A stretch of DNA of 64,000 nucleotides from Duganella sp. Leaf126 (GTDB taxonomy: Bacteria; Pseudomonadota; Gammaproteobacteria; Burkholderiales; Burkholderiaceae_D). The notes under the pieces are model-generated. The model saw nothing but the letters and a program-made list of their open reading frames with translations, made no database searches and had not been told where the DNA came from. The position numbers and the translations under genes are program-made. The stretch's first letter is position 1, and every line of letters begins with the position of its first letter. The stretch is taken from contig NZ_LMNW01000001.1 in NCBI RefSeq assembly GCF_001423125.1, forward strand, positions 710,703 through 774,702. Direction: 5' to 3'. Shown one piece after another: positions 28,938 through 37,533 of this stretch.

Positions 28938-28962
28938 GCAACTTACTATAGTAAAAAGTTGC
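28938..28962. promoter_or_regulatory. overlapping palindromes at the ABC operon promoter
   Basis: GCAACTT at 28938 and AAGTTGC at 28956 form an inverted repeat around ACTATAGT, itself a palindrome. On the minus strand TATAGT can act as a -10 box. A palindrome on a -10 box is the usual place for a repressor, for example of the GntR or TetR type. No regulator gene is adjacent. Confidence 0.4.
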
Positions 28963-29041
28963 AAACTTATCAGTGGCTTTCGATCAACGGCAACTTCCTG
29001 CGACAGAGTGCAGAAACAGCGGCATGGACGGCAGGCGGACG

Positions 29042-30028
29042 TTACGGCCGGTAGTCAGGGAACATTTCCTTGAGCAGGAAGGCCATCAGCTCCTGTTCGT
29101 CTTCCTTGCGTGCACTCATCTTGACGGTGCGGCCCAGGCGGCGCGATTCCCACTCGAAATCACCGGGCTTTTCCTTGCGGATGATCTTGATCATTTCCTT
29201 GGCCACCGCAGTCTCGATGTCCTTCTCGTTGCCCTGCTCGACGTGGACCTGCTGCAGCCAGTTGCGCTTGAAGTTGGTGTTCCAGCCACGGAATTTCACG
29301 TCGGCGCTGTTCGAGCGTTTATCCACCGAGAACACGCCGCCGCTGTCGTTCGGATCCTGGCCGGCGCGGGCGTTGGCGCCGGCGATATTGGCCTTGGCGC
29401 GCGCCAGTGCCCGCTCGGACGCCGACTGCGCCGGCTCGGCCGGTTGCGGCGACGGGTTGGCCGCTTCGCGCTCGGCGCGGCGCTTGGCCAGCATGGCCGA
29501 CATATCCTGTTCCGGTGGCGGCGGTGGCGGCGGCGTCATGGTCGCCTGCACCGGTGGCACGAAGGTTTCCAGCTTGGGCTGCGGCGTCGGCTTGGTGCGC
29601 ACGGTGCTCGGCTTGCTCGGGGCAGGCTTGGTCGGCTTGGTCGGCTTCGGCTCGGTTTTCTTGGGCGTGGGCTTGACGGTCGGCTTTTGCGGCGTGATCG
29701 GCAACGGGGCGATGTACACCATCTCGCCGCCGCGCTTGGCGGACGTGGTTTTCGGCGGCGGTGGCGACGGCGAAAACAGGTAATACAGCACGAACGCCAG
29801 GTGCAGGGCCACCGTGAAACCGAGGCCGATGCGGCGGGTCTGCTCCTTTTTACGCTCCCACAAGGCGTACGAATCCCCCGGCTGCGGCAGCGGCTGACCG
29901 CAGGTTTCGCAAAAACCGTTGGCAGACAGGATGTGGGAGTCGTGGTGCAAGATGCAGGACCTATGCTTGTGAGACGAACGGTTCAAAATGCGGCCATAGT
30001 GCCAGAGTCCCGCAATTTTGGGAATCAC
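29042..30028 (-). CDS. unrecognised TonB-like single-pass membrane protein
   Basis: A 328-codon frame that begins with GTG at 30028. A TTG at 29950 preceded by AGG is an equally possible start, giving LHHDSHILSANGF. The parts in order are: a Cys pair (GFCETCGQPLPQPG), one membrane helix (IGLGFTVALHLAFVLYYLF), a long Pro/Lys/Thr-rich spacer (PTVKPTPKKTEPKPTKPTKP) and a poly-Pro run. An Ala-rich coil and a compact C-terminal domain of about 100 residues (VKFRGWNTNFKRNWLQQVHV) follow. The plan resembles TonB/TolA energy transducers, but the C-terminal domain is not a TonB domain I recognise. No partner genes are adjacent. Confidence 0.7.
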   Translation of the reverse strand: MIPKIAGLWHYGRILNRSSHKHRSCILHHDSHILSANGFCETCGQPLPQPGDSYALWERKKEQTRRIGLGFTVALHLAFVLYYLFSPSPPPPKTTSAKRGGEMVYIAPLPITPQKPTVKPTPKKTEPKPTKPTKPAPSKPSTVRTKPTPQPKLETFVPPVQATMTPPPPPPPEQDMSAMLAKRRAEREAANPSPQPAEPAQSASERALARAKANIAGANARAGQDPNDSGGVFSVDKRSNSADVKFRGWNTNFKRNWLQQVHVEQGNEKDIETAVAKEMIKIIRKEKPGDFEWESRRLGRTVKMSARKEDEQELMAFLLKEMFPDYRP

Positions 30029-30138
30029 CGGTGCAACAAGTAGCTACTTTACAAGCAAGGTAGCTTGACGGGTGTTACTTTGTGTATCCAAAGCAATCAA
30101 TTTGCATTACGGTTACGTAAGGATGCCACGCCAGCCCG

Positions 30139-33100
30139 TCACGCTGCGTGCGTGACGCCACATTGTTCGTCGCTCAGCGGCCCCGTCCCGCTGTAGCGGT
30201 CCAGATACACATAGATCACCGGCGTGATGTAGAGCGTGATCGCCTGCGAGAAGATCAGGCCGCCCACCACGGCCAGGCCCAGCGGCTGGCGCAGTTCGGC
30301 GCCGGCGCCCAGGCCCAGCGCGATCGGCAGCGCGCCCATGATCGCCGCCAGCGTGGTCATCATGATCGGCCGGAAGCGCAGGATGCAGGCTTCGCGGATC
30401 GCGTCCTGCGGCGCCCTGCCCTCGGTGCGCTGCACGTGCAGCGCAAAGTCGATCATCATGATGGCGTTTTTCTTGACGATGCCGATCAGCATCAGGATGC
30501 CGATGATGGCGATCATGGTCAGATCGAGCTTGAAGATCCACAGCGTGATCAGCGCCCCCACCGCTGCTGACGGCAAGCCGGCCAGGATGGTCAGCGGGTG
30601 GATATAGCTCTCGTACAGCACGCCGAGCAGCACGTAAATCACGCCCAGCGCGGCCAGGATCAGCACCACCTGGCTGCCCTGCGAGCTCTGGAACACGGCC
30701 GCGTCGCCGCCGTAGTTGGTGATGATCGACGGCGGCAGCTGCATGTCGATGCCCATCTGGTCGATCTTGGCAGTAGCCTTGCCCAGCGGGACATCGGGCG
30801 CCAGGTTGAACGACAGCGTGATTGCCTGCAGCTGGCCCTGGTGATTGACGGCGGTGGGGCCGACCGTGCGCTCGACGCTGGCAAAGCTCGACAGCTTGAC
30901 CAGCTGGCCGGCCTTGTTGCGCACCGAAATCTTGGTCAGCGCGCTGTCGAACTGGCGGTCGGCGTCGGCCGCCTCCAGGATCACGTAGTAGCTGGCCGCC
31001 GGCGAATAGATGGTCGAGACCTGCCGTTCGCCGAAGGCCAGGTAGAGCGCGGTGCGCACGTCGCCGAGCGCCACGCCGAGGTTGTTGGCCTTGTCGCGGT
31101 CGATCTTGAGCGACGCCTGCAGGCCACGGTTTTGCGTGTCGCTGGTGACATCGCGGAAATCGGGGTCGGCGCGCAGGCGGTCCAGGTATTTCTGTGCCCA
31201 CTCGCCGAGCGCACCGGGGCTGACCGACTGCAGCGTGTACTGGTAGCGGCTCTTGGACTGGCGCCCGCCCAGCTGCAGGTTCTGCACCGGGCTCAGATAG
31301 ACGGCAATGCCGGGAATGGCGCGGGTGGCCTTGCGCAGGCTGTCGAGCACCTGCGGCATGCTGTCGCGCCGGCTGCGCGGCTTGAGCACCAGGAACATGC
31401 GGCCCGTGTTGCCGCCACCGGTAAACGACGTCACATCCTGCACATTGGGGTCGGCGCGGATCACGTCCACCACGCGGTCCTGCAGCGCCAGCATGGCCGA
31501 GGTCGAGATATCCTCGGACGCTTCGGTATTGACGCGGATTTGCCCCAGGTCTTCCTCGGGAAAAAAGCCTTTCGGAATCGCCAGGTACAGCACCACGGTC
31601 AGCGCAAACGTGCCGAACGCCAGCATCAGCACCGGGAAGCGGTGGCGCAGCGCGATGTCGAGCGTGCGGGCGTAACCGTTGCGCAATCTGGTAAAGCCGG
31701 CCTCGAACCAGCGCCCGAGCCAGTTGCCCTGGTCGTGCTCGGGGTCGATGGTATCGGCCGGCAGCAGGCGGCTGGCCAGCATCGGCACCAGCATCAGCGA
31801 CACGGCCGCCGACACCAGCACCGCCAGCGCCACCACCACCGCGAATTCGTGGAACATCAAGCCGATCACACCGGGCATGAAGAAAATCGGGATAAACACG
31901 GCCACCAGCGAGACCGAGATCGAGATGATGGTAAAGCCCATTTCCTTCGCACCGATCAGCGCGGCCTGCAGCGGTTTCTTGCCCAGCTCGATATGGCGCA
32001 CGATGTTTTCCAGCACCACGATGGCGTCATCGACCACCAGGCCCACGGCCAGCGTGATGCCGAGCAGCGAGACGTTATCGAGGCTGTAGCCGAACGCGTA
32101 CAGCAGCGCCAGCGCCCCGAGCAGCGAGATCGGCATCGTAATGGCCGGGATGAAGGTGGCGGCAGCGCGGCGCAGGAACAGGAAAATCACCAGCACCACC
32201 AGCACGATGGTCAGCAGCAAGGTCAGGTTGACGTCGTGGATCGCCTCGCGGATCGACACCGACCGGTCGTTGACCAGGTTGATGTTGACCGACGCCGGCA
32301 GCTGCGACTGGAAACGCGGCAGCAGCCGGCGCACGCCATCGACCACCTGCACCGTGTTGGCGTCGGGCTGGCGCTGCACCAGCAGCACGATCGAGCGCTC
32401 GCCGTTGTAGCTGCCGGCCGCTTTCACGGACTGGAAGCTGTCCTCGACCGTGGCCACATCTTTCAGGCGCACCGGTTCGCCGTTGCGCACCGCCACGATC
32501 AGGTCGGCAAACTCGGACGCCTTCATCAGCTGCGGATTGCCCTGGATGGTCAGGGTCTGGCTGGGGCCGTCCAGGATGCCGAGCGGCGTGTTGGCGTTGG
32601 CCGACTTGATCGCCTGCTGCAGTTCTTCGAGCGTCAGGTCGCGCGCGTTGAGCAGGTCGGCGCGGGCGCGGATGCGCACGGCAAAACGCTTCTGGCCGTT
32701 GACGCTGACCTGGGCCACGCCGGGCAAGGTGGACAGGCTAGGCGCCACCAGGTTTTCGGCATAGTCGTTCAGTTCGGCCAGCGTCAGCGACGGCGAGTTC
32801 ATGGTCATGAACAGCACCGGCGCATCGGCCGGGTTGACCTTGCGGTACGACGGCAAGTCCGTCATCTCGAGCGGCAGCTGGCGCTGGGCGCGCAGCAGCG
32901 CGGCCTGCACATCGACCGCTGCCTCGTTGACGTTGATGGCGGGATCGAATTCGAGCGTCAGCGACGAGTTGCCCAGCGTATTCGACGAGGTGATCATGGT
33001 CAGGCCGGCAATCGTGGAAAACTGCTTTTCCAGCGGCAGCGCCACCGACGAGGCCATGGTCTCGGGCGAGGCGCCCGGCAGATCGGCCGAGACATTGATG

Positions 33101-33231
33101 ACCGGCGTGTTATAGCTCGGCAGCGCAGCCACCGGGATGTAGAAATACGACAGCACGCCGGCCAGCACCAGCGTAACCGACAGCAGCACCACCATCACCG
33201 GACGGCGGATGCACAATTCGGAAATGTTCAT
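30139..33231 (-). CDS. RND multidrug efflux pump, inner-membrane transporter (MdtB/MdtC/MuxB type)
   Basis: A 1030-residue proton-driven RND transporter. The start MNISELCIRRPVMVVLLSV and the 12-helix plan with two large periplasmic loops fit the hydrophobe/amphiphile efflux family. The proton-relay motif in helix 4 is LAVGLVVDDAIVVLENIVRH, and LIGIVKKNAIMMIDFAL lies in the second half. The ATG at 33231 lies 2 bases after the adaptor stop. No second RND subunit and no outer-membrane factor gene is adjacent, so it presumably borrows a TolC-like channel encoded elsewhere. Confidence 0.94.
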   Translation of the reverse strand: MNISELCIRRPVMVVLLSVTLVLAGVLSYFYIPVAALPSYNTPVINVSADLPGASPETMASSVALPLEKQFSTIAGLTMITSSNTLGNSSLTLEFDPAINVNEAAVDVQAALLRAQRQLPLEMTDLPSYRKVNPADAPVLFMTMNSPSLTLAELNDYAENLVAPSLSTLPGVAQVSVNGQKRFAVRIRARADLLNARDLTLEELQQAIKSANANTPLGILDGPSQTLTIQGNPQLMKASEFADLIVAVRNGEPVRLKDVATVEDSFQSVKAAGSYNGERSIVLLVQRQPDANTVQVVDGVRRLLPRFQSQLPASVNINLVNDRSVSIREAIHDVNLTLLLTIVLVVLVIFLFLRRAAATFIPAITMPISLLGALALLYAFGYSLDNVSLLGITLAVGLVVDDAIVVLENIVRHIELGKKPLQAALIGAKEMGFTIISISVSLVAVFIPIFFMPGVIGLMFHEFAVVVALAVLVSAAVSLMLVPMLASRLLPADTIDPEHDQGNWLGRWFEAGFTRLRNGYARTLDIALRHRFPVLMLAFGTFALTVVLYLAIPKGFFPEEDLGQIRVNTEASEDISTSAMLALQDRVVDVIRADPNVQDVTSFTGGGNTGRMFLVLKPRSRRDSMPQVLDSLRKATRAIPGIAVYLSPVQNLQLGGRQSKSRYQYTLQSVSPGALGEWAQKYLDRLRADPDFRDVTSDTQNRGLQASLKIDRDKANNLGVALGDVRTALYLAFGERQVSTIYSPAASYYVILEAADADRQFDSALTKISVRNKAGQLVKLSSFASVERTVGPTAVNHQGQLQAITLSFNLAPDVPLGKATAKIDQMGIDMQLPPSIITNYGGDAAVFQSSQGSQVVLILAALGVIYVLLGVLYESYIHPLTILAGLPSAAVGALITLWIFKLDLTMIAIIGILMLIGIVKKNAIMMIDFALHVQRTEGRAPQDAIREACILRFRPIMMTTLAAIMGALPIALGLGAGAELRQPLGLAVVGGLIFSQAITLYITPVIYVYLDRYSGTGPLSDEQCGVTHAA

Positions 33232-33233
33232 GC

Positions 33234-34406
33234 TCAGCCCTTGAAGATGGTCGGCGTACTGGCGTCGGCCGTCTTGTCGGCACTGGCAACGGCGATGATC
33301 CGGACCTTGCCGCCCGGGCGCAGGTTCTGCTTGCCGTCCACGATGACCTGCTCGTTGCCCTTGAGGCCGGACACGGCGGCAAATTCTCCGAACGCATGCA
33401 GGCGCTTGACCGGCACCACGCGCGCCGACTGCTGGCCATCGACCGCGTACACGAAGGTGCCGCTGGTGTTGCTGATGATGGCGTTCTGCGGGATCACCAC
33501 CGCGTTTGGCAGCACGTGCGACACCAGCTGCGCATTGACGTACTGGCCCGGCCACAGCGTGGTGAGCTTGTTGTCGAATTCGGCTTTTACCCGGATCACG
33601 CCAGCCACCGGATCGACCGTGCTGTCGATGAAGCTCAGGGTGCCGGTCAGTTCCTTCTCCGCATTGGCGGGCGTGACGCGCACCGGCACCGGGCCGCGCC
33701 GCTGCGCCTCGAGCAGGCCGCCGAGCGCCGATTCCGGCAGCGTGAAGGCAACATTGACCGGATCGAGCTGGGTGACGGTGGTCAGCGACGTGCTCATCTG
33801 CACCAGGCTGCCCGCGTAGACATTGATGGCGCCGACACGGCCCGCCATCGGTGCGCGGATGGTGTTGTAGCTGGCGTCCACGCCGACCGCGCTGGCAGCG
33901 GCCAGGTCGGCGGCCAGCACGGCGCGCGCCGCCTCGACCTGGCTTTTGAGGGTATCGACTGCGCCCTGGGCCACGTATTTTTGCGCCAGCAAATCCTCGG
34001 CGCGCTGGTACTGGCGCTCGACGTCGGCCAGCGCGGCGCGGTCGCGCGCCACCTGGGCTGCGGCTTTTTCCACGTTGGCGCGGGCGCTGCGGTCGTCGAG
34101 CGAGAACATCAGCTCGCCGGCCTTGACGAACTGCCCTTCCCTGATGTGGACGCGCACGATGGTGCTGGTGGTTTGCGGATGCAGGTCCACGGTGCTGATC
34201 GGCGTCACCGTGCCGTTGGCCTGCAGTATCACCGGCACGTCGCGCCGCTGCGGCGCCACCACGCTCACCGTGGTCGGGCCCTGCCCTTGCCCCTGCGCCG
34301 GCGGCGCCGCGGGAGCGCCGCCGCTGCCGTTGTGGCGCATGGACCAGGCGCCGAGGCCGATGACGGCGGCCGTGGCCACCAGCGTAACGATCGTCGATTT
34401 TTTCAT
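33234..34406 (-). CDS. RND efflux periplasmic adaptor (MdtA-like)
   Basis: A 390-residue membrane-fusion protein. An N-terminal anchor (IVTLVATAAVIGLGAWSM) is followed by a Gln/Gly-rich linker. The split lipoyl domain shows VDLHPQTTSTIVRVHIREGQ and YNTIRAPMAGRVGAINVYAG around an alpha-hairpin. A beta-barrel and a membrane-proximal domain follow. It bridges the RND transporter and the outer-membrane channel. It lies 59 bases after the sensor kinase gene, so stress sensor and pump may be cotranscribed. Confidence 0.93.
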   Translation of the reverse strand: MKKSTIVTLVATAAVIGLGAWSMRHNGSGGAPAAPPAQGQGQGPTTVSVVAPQRRDVPVILQANGTVTPISTVDLHPQTTSTIVRVHIREGQFVKAGELMFSLDDRSARANVEKAAAQVARDRAALADVERQYQRAEDLLAQKYVAQGAVDTLKSQVEAARAVLAADLAAASAVGVDASYNTIRAPMAGRVGAINVYAGSLVQMSTSLTTVTQLDPVNVAFTLPESALGGLLEAQRRGPVPVRVTPANAEKELTGTLSFIDSTVDPVAGVIRVKAEFDNKLTTLWPGQYVNAQLVSHVLPNAVVIPQNAIISNTSGTFVYAVDGQQSARVVPVKRLHAFGEFAAVSGLKGNEQVIVDGKQNLRPGGKVRIIAVASADKTADASTPTIFKG

Positions 34407-34465
34407 GATGAACAGTCTTTGTATTCTAGGTATGGCTGTTATGTCTGGTAAAACTGAAGCGGGAG

Positions 34466-35821
34466 CTAAAGGCGGCTCCCGTACGACTCCGGCAGGATCA
34501 GGGTCACTTCCAGACCGCCGTCCGGGTGGTTGTCGAGGGCCACGGTGGCGCCGTGCTGCTCGGCGATATTGCGGGCAATCGTCAGTCCCAGACCGGTGCC
34601 GCCCGACTCGCGCGAGCGCGACGATTCGATCCGGTAGAACGGCTCGAACACGTGCGCCATCTGGTCCCTGGCGATGCCGGGCCCGCCATCGCGGATGACC
34701 ACGCGCGCCGCACCGGCGATGCGCTCGACCGCCACGTTGGCGTAATGGCCGTACTTGACGGCGTTGTCGATCAGGTTGACCAGGCAGCGCCGCATGTCGA
34801 GCGGACGGCCCATCAGCGCCATGTTGGCGCGGCCGCGCAGCTGCACCGGCTGGCCGCTGTCGGAGGCGTCGCTGCAGACGCTGTCGAGCAGCGAATCGAG
34901 ATCGAGCGCCTGCATGGTTTCCGAGGTATCCATGCTGCGCGCCAGGTCCAGGCCTTCGCGCACCATCTGCTGCATGGCGGACAGGTCGTCGATCAGGCGC
35001 TGCTGCAATTCTTCGTCCTGCACCTTTTCCAGCCGCAGCCGCAGCCGCGTGAGCGGTGTCTGCAGGTCGTGGGTGATCGCGGCAAGCATCTGCGTGCGCT
35101 GCATGATGTGCTGGCGGATGCGCGCCTGCATGGCATTGAAGGCGGCGCTGGCCTGGCGGATCTCGGCGGCGCCGCTGAGCGCCACCGGTGCGTGGTTGAT
35201 GTCGTTACCGAGGTCCTTGGCGGCCTTGGCCAGCAGCTTGAGCGGACGCACGGCCATGCGCGTAACCAGGTAGGCCAGCACGCCCACGCACAATAGAAAC
35301 GGCAGCAGGGTCAGAAATTCGCTCAGCGACGTGGGCGGCCCCTCGGGCGGCGGCAGGATCGACAGCTTGAGCCTGGCACCGTCGCGCAGCGTCACGCCCA
35401 TCGCCTCGCAGGCGCCGCCCCACTGGCTGGGCGCGAAGATCGAACGCTGGCGCGGATGGCCGCATTCGGGCGGGCGGCCGGCCAGCGGCAGCACCTGCAC
35501 GCCCTTGGGCAAGCGCTGCTGCAAGGTGGTGGAAAACGGCGTGGCCGCACCGATGGCCGCCGGCGCGCCGGTCCGCGGCTCGAGCTTGATGGTGCTGCGC
35601 TCGGCCATGCGCAGATAGGTCGGCCGCGATGCGGTCGCCAGCGCGTCAGCCGTGATCACGAGCTGCTCGGCGCGCTCCATGGCGTGGAAATCGCGGTAGC
35701 GTTCGAACGCGCGCGTGCGTTCGCCGACCGACAGCCATTGCGTGAGCGCTGCCGAGGCGATCATCCCCAGCAGCAGCACCATGAATACCCGGCCGGTCAT
35801 CGACCTGAAAAACTCCTTCAC
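34466..35821 (-). CDS. two-component sensor histidine kinase (EnvZ-type)
   Basis: A 451-residue membrane kinase. One helix near the N-terminus (GRVFMVLLLGMIASAALTQW) and a second near 170-190 (LLPFLLCVGVLAYLVTRMAV) enclose a periplasmic sensor of about 140 residues with a Cys pair (PPECGHP, GGACEAMG). HAMP, the H box AAITHDLQTPLTRLRLRL and an HATPase_c domain with NLIDNAVKYG, DGGPGIA and GGTGLGLTIAR follow. The ATG overlaps the response regulator stop as ATGA. Control of the downstream pump and the Spy-like gene is an inference from the gene order. Confidence 0.94.
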   Translation of the reverse strand: MKEFFRSMTGRVFMVLLLGMIASAALTQWLSVGERTRAFERYRDFHAMERAEQLVITADALATASRPTYLRMAERSTIKLEPRTGAPAAIGAATPFSTTLQQRLPKGVQVLPLAGRPPECGHPRQRSIFAPSQWGGACEAMGVTLRDGARLKLSILPPPEGPPTSLSEFLTLLPFLLCVGVLAYLVTRMAVRPLKLLAKAAKDLGNDINHAPVALSGAAEIRQASAAFNAMQARIRQHIMQRTQMLAAITHDLQTPLTRLRLRLEKVQDEELQQRLIDDLSAMQQMVREGLDLARSMDTSETMQALDLDSLLDSVCSDASDSGQPVQLRGRANMALMGRPLDMRRCLVNLIDNAVKYGHYANVAVERIAGAARVVIRDGGPGIARDQMAHVFEPFYRIESSRSRESGGTGLGLTIARNIAEQHGATVALDNHPDGGLEVTLILPESYGSRL

Positions 35822-36555
35822 GCGTGCGGCTCCACCGAGACCTGGCCGGCCAGCACATAGCCGCCGTTGCGCACGGTCTTGATAATTTGCGGCACGCGGG
35901 CGTCTTCACCGAGCTTCTGGCGCAGGCGGCTGATCTGGATATCGATCGAGCGGTCGAACGGGTCGGCGTCGCGCCCTTGCGTGAGGTTGAGCAGCTGGTC
36001 GCGGTTGAGCACGCGGTTCGGGTGCTCGAGGAAGACTTTCAGCAGGCGGAACTCGGCGCCCGACAGCATGATCACCAGGCCGTCCGGGTTGAGCAGGTGG
36101 CGCGCGGTCAGGTCCAGCGTCCAGTTGGAAAAGCGCAGCTGCTGGGCCTTCTCGGTACCGCTGCCGCTGGGCATGGCATTGCTGCGACGCAGGACGCTGC
36201 GGATGCGCGCCAGCAGCTCGCGCGGCTCGAACGGCTTGGGCAGGTAGTCGTCGGCGCCCATTTCGAGGCCGAGGATGCGGTCGAGCGGCTCGGCGCGGGC
36301 GGTCAGCATGATCACCGGCAGCGTCGATTGCGCGCGCAGCCTGCGGCACAGGGTCAGGCCGTCATCGCCAGGCAGGTTCAGGTCGAGCACGACCAGGTCG
36401 GGCTTGGACTCGTCGAGCAGCTTCCACATGGCCGTACCGTCGGCAGCGCACAGCGCCCGGTAGCTGTTCGACTCGAGGTAGTCGGCCAGCAGGGTGCGGA
36501 TGTCGCGATCGTCGTCGACGATCAAGATAGTCGATGTAGGTTCCATGGTCGTCAT
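35818..36555 (-). CDS. OmpR-family response regulator
   Basis: A 245-residue transcription factor. The receiver domain has acidic pocket residues in LIVDDDRD and the phosphoacceptor D58 in LVVLDLNLPGDDG. A Thr and a Lys follow in IMLTARAEP and YLPKPFEPREL. The winged-helix C-terminus has LSGAEFRLLKVFLEHPNRVL and DIQISRLRQKLGED. An alternative ATG at 36546 (MEPTS) is possible. It is the first gene of RR-HK-adaptor-pump and diverges from the Spy-like gene. The tandem repeats at 36591-36646 lie between them. Confidence 0.95.
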   Translation of the reverse strand: MTTMEPTSTILIVDDDRDIRTLLADYLESNSYRALCAADGTAMWKLLDESKPDLVVLDLNLPGDDGLTLCRRLRAQSTLPVIMLTARAEPLDRILGLEMGADDYLPKPFEPRELLARIRSVLRRSNAMPSGSGTEKAQQLRFSNWTLDLTARHLLNPDGLVIMLSGAEFRLLKVFLEHPNRVLNRDQLLNLTQGRDADPFDRSIDIQISRLRQKLGEDARVPQIIKTVRNGGYVLAGQVSVEPHA

Positions 36556-36590
36556 TATCCCCAGTTAGCGCAGCGCCGACCAACCCCCAA

Positions 36591-36646
36591 TTGTATCGGC
36601 TTGTATATATACCGTGGGTACCACGAAAATATACATCTGGATACAA
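36591..36646. promoter_or_regulatory. paired tandem repeats, probable response-regulator binding sites
   Basis: On the plus strand TTGTAT-N4-TTGTAT occupies 36591-36606. On the minus strand TTGTAT-N4-ATGTAT occupies 36646-36631. Each has the 10-bp-period direct repeat expected for an OmpR-family dimer. The two lie as mirror images around the inverted repeat CGTGG-GTA-CCACG at 36613-36625. The block sits between the divergent response regulator and Spy-like genes and could control both. Confidence 0.6.
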
Positions 36647-36749
36647 ATGCTGTGGCGAGAGAAACGTCGTGGCAATCTTTCGCAGCGAAGATGACGTCAA
36701 GCGCAGCAACCACACTGCGCTACTCCCAACCAAGACGAAAGGAACGACC

Positions 36750-37253
36750 ATGAACATCATTCGCAAGAGTATCCTCATCGGTTTCACGGTACTGGGCATG
36801 GCAGCGGCCCACGCGCAGGACGCCGCGCCACAGGACAAGCCGCAGCACAGCCAGCGCGCCACGCCGGAGCAGCGCCATGCGAAAATGGAAGAGATGTATG
36901 CCAGGCGCCAGGCGCGCCTGCACGATCAGCTCAAACTGACGGCGCAGCAGGAGTCGGCCTGGGCTGCTTACCAGGCCGCGGTCAAGCCGGCGCCCCGCAC
37001 CGGGGAACGGCCGCCGCGCGGCGAGTTCGCCAAGCTGTCCTCGCCTGAACGGCTGAGCAAGATGATCGAGATGACCAAGCTGCGCGAAGACAAAATGCAA
37101 CAGCACCTGACCGCGCTCACGGCGTTTTACAACCAGCTGACGCCCGAGCAGAAAGCCACGTTCGACCAGCACGGCATGCATACTATGCGCGGCAAGCATG
37201 GCGGCTGGGGCGGCCGCGGTGGCATGGCAGCACACGGTCCGCAGCGCGGCTAA
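36750..37253 (+). CDS. Spy/CpxP-family periplasmic stress chaperone
   Basis: A 167-residue exported protein. A signal peptide (IIRKSILIGFTVLGMAAAHA) is followed by a charged, helical mature part with two LTxxQ signatures (LKLTAQQESAW and NQLTPEQKATF). That is the hallmark of Spy and CpxP, ATP-independent chaperones induced by envelope damage. The C-terminus is Gly/His-rich (GKHGGWGGRGGMAAHG). ATG at 36750 follows AAAGGA. Divergence from the response regulator suggests it belongs to that regulon, as spy belongs to BaeR and CpxR in E. coli. Confidence 0.85.
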   Translation: MNIIRKSILIGFTVLGMAAAHAQDAAPQDKPQHSQRATPEQRHAKMEEMYARRQARLHDQLKLTAQQESAWAAYQAAVKPAPRTGERPPRGEFAKLSSPERLSKMIEMTKLREDKMQQHLTALTAFYNQLTPEQKATFDQHGMHTMRGKHGGWGGRGGMAAHGPQRG

Positions 37254-37266
37254 ACCGACCGGTGAT

Positions 37267-37529
37267 GCTTCCCGCGCAGGCGGGAAGCAACTGCCATCCA
37301 GGCAAGGTCGCCATTGCCTGCATGCGGTCCGTCGTTGGCGCACGATCTGTCATGCCTGCCCACGGGGGCGCATCTGTCATTCATACAAGGTCGCTGTTGC
37401 CTGCACGGGTCCATGGTTGGCACATGATCCGTCGCAGGCGGGAAACAACTGCCATCCATGCAAGGTCGCCATTGCCTGCATGCGGTCCGTCGTTGGCGCC
37501 CGATCCGTCATGCCCGCGCAGGCGGGCAT
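37267..37529. repeat. intergenic repeat array with REP-like hairpins
   Basis: The 280 bases between the Spy-like gene and dsbD contain no gene. They begin and end with perfect hairpins sharing a GCAG loop: GCTTCCCGC/GCGGGAAGC at 37267-37288 and ATGCCCGC/GCGGGCAT at 37510-37529. Between them a unit starting CAAGGTCGC and containing TTGCCTGCA and GTTGGC occurs three times (from 37303, 37386 and 37461). The first and third copies are nearly identical and the middle one is diverged. The array also separates two convergent genes. Confidence 0.75.
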
Positions 37530-37533
37530 CCCA

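Noticed and set aside
30598..33819. 1073-codon open frame on the plus strand
   Set aside because: Antisense to the RND pump and adaptor. No recognisable feature.
37267..37529. CRISPR array
   Set aside because: Only three imperfect long units of unequal spacing, with no short constant repeats, unique spacers or cas genes.
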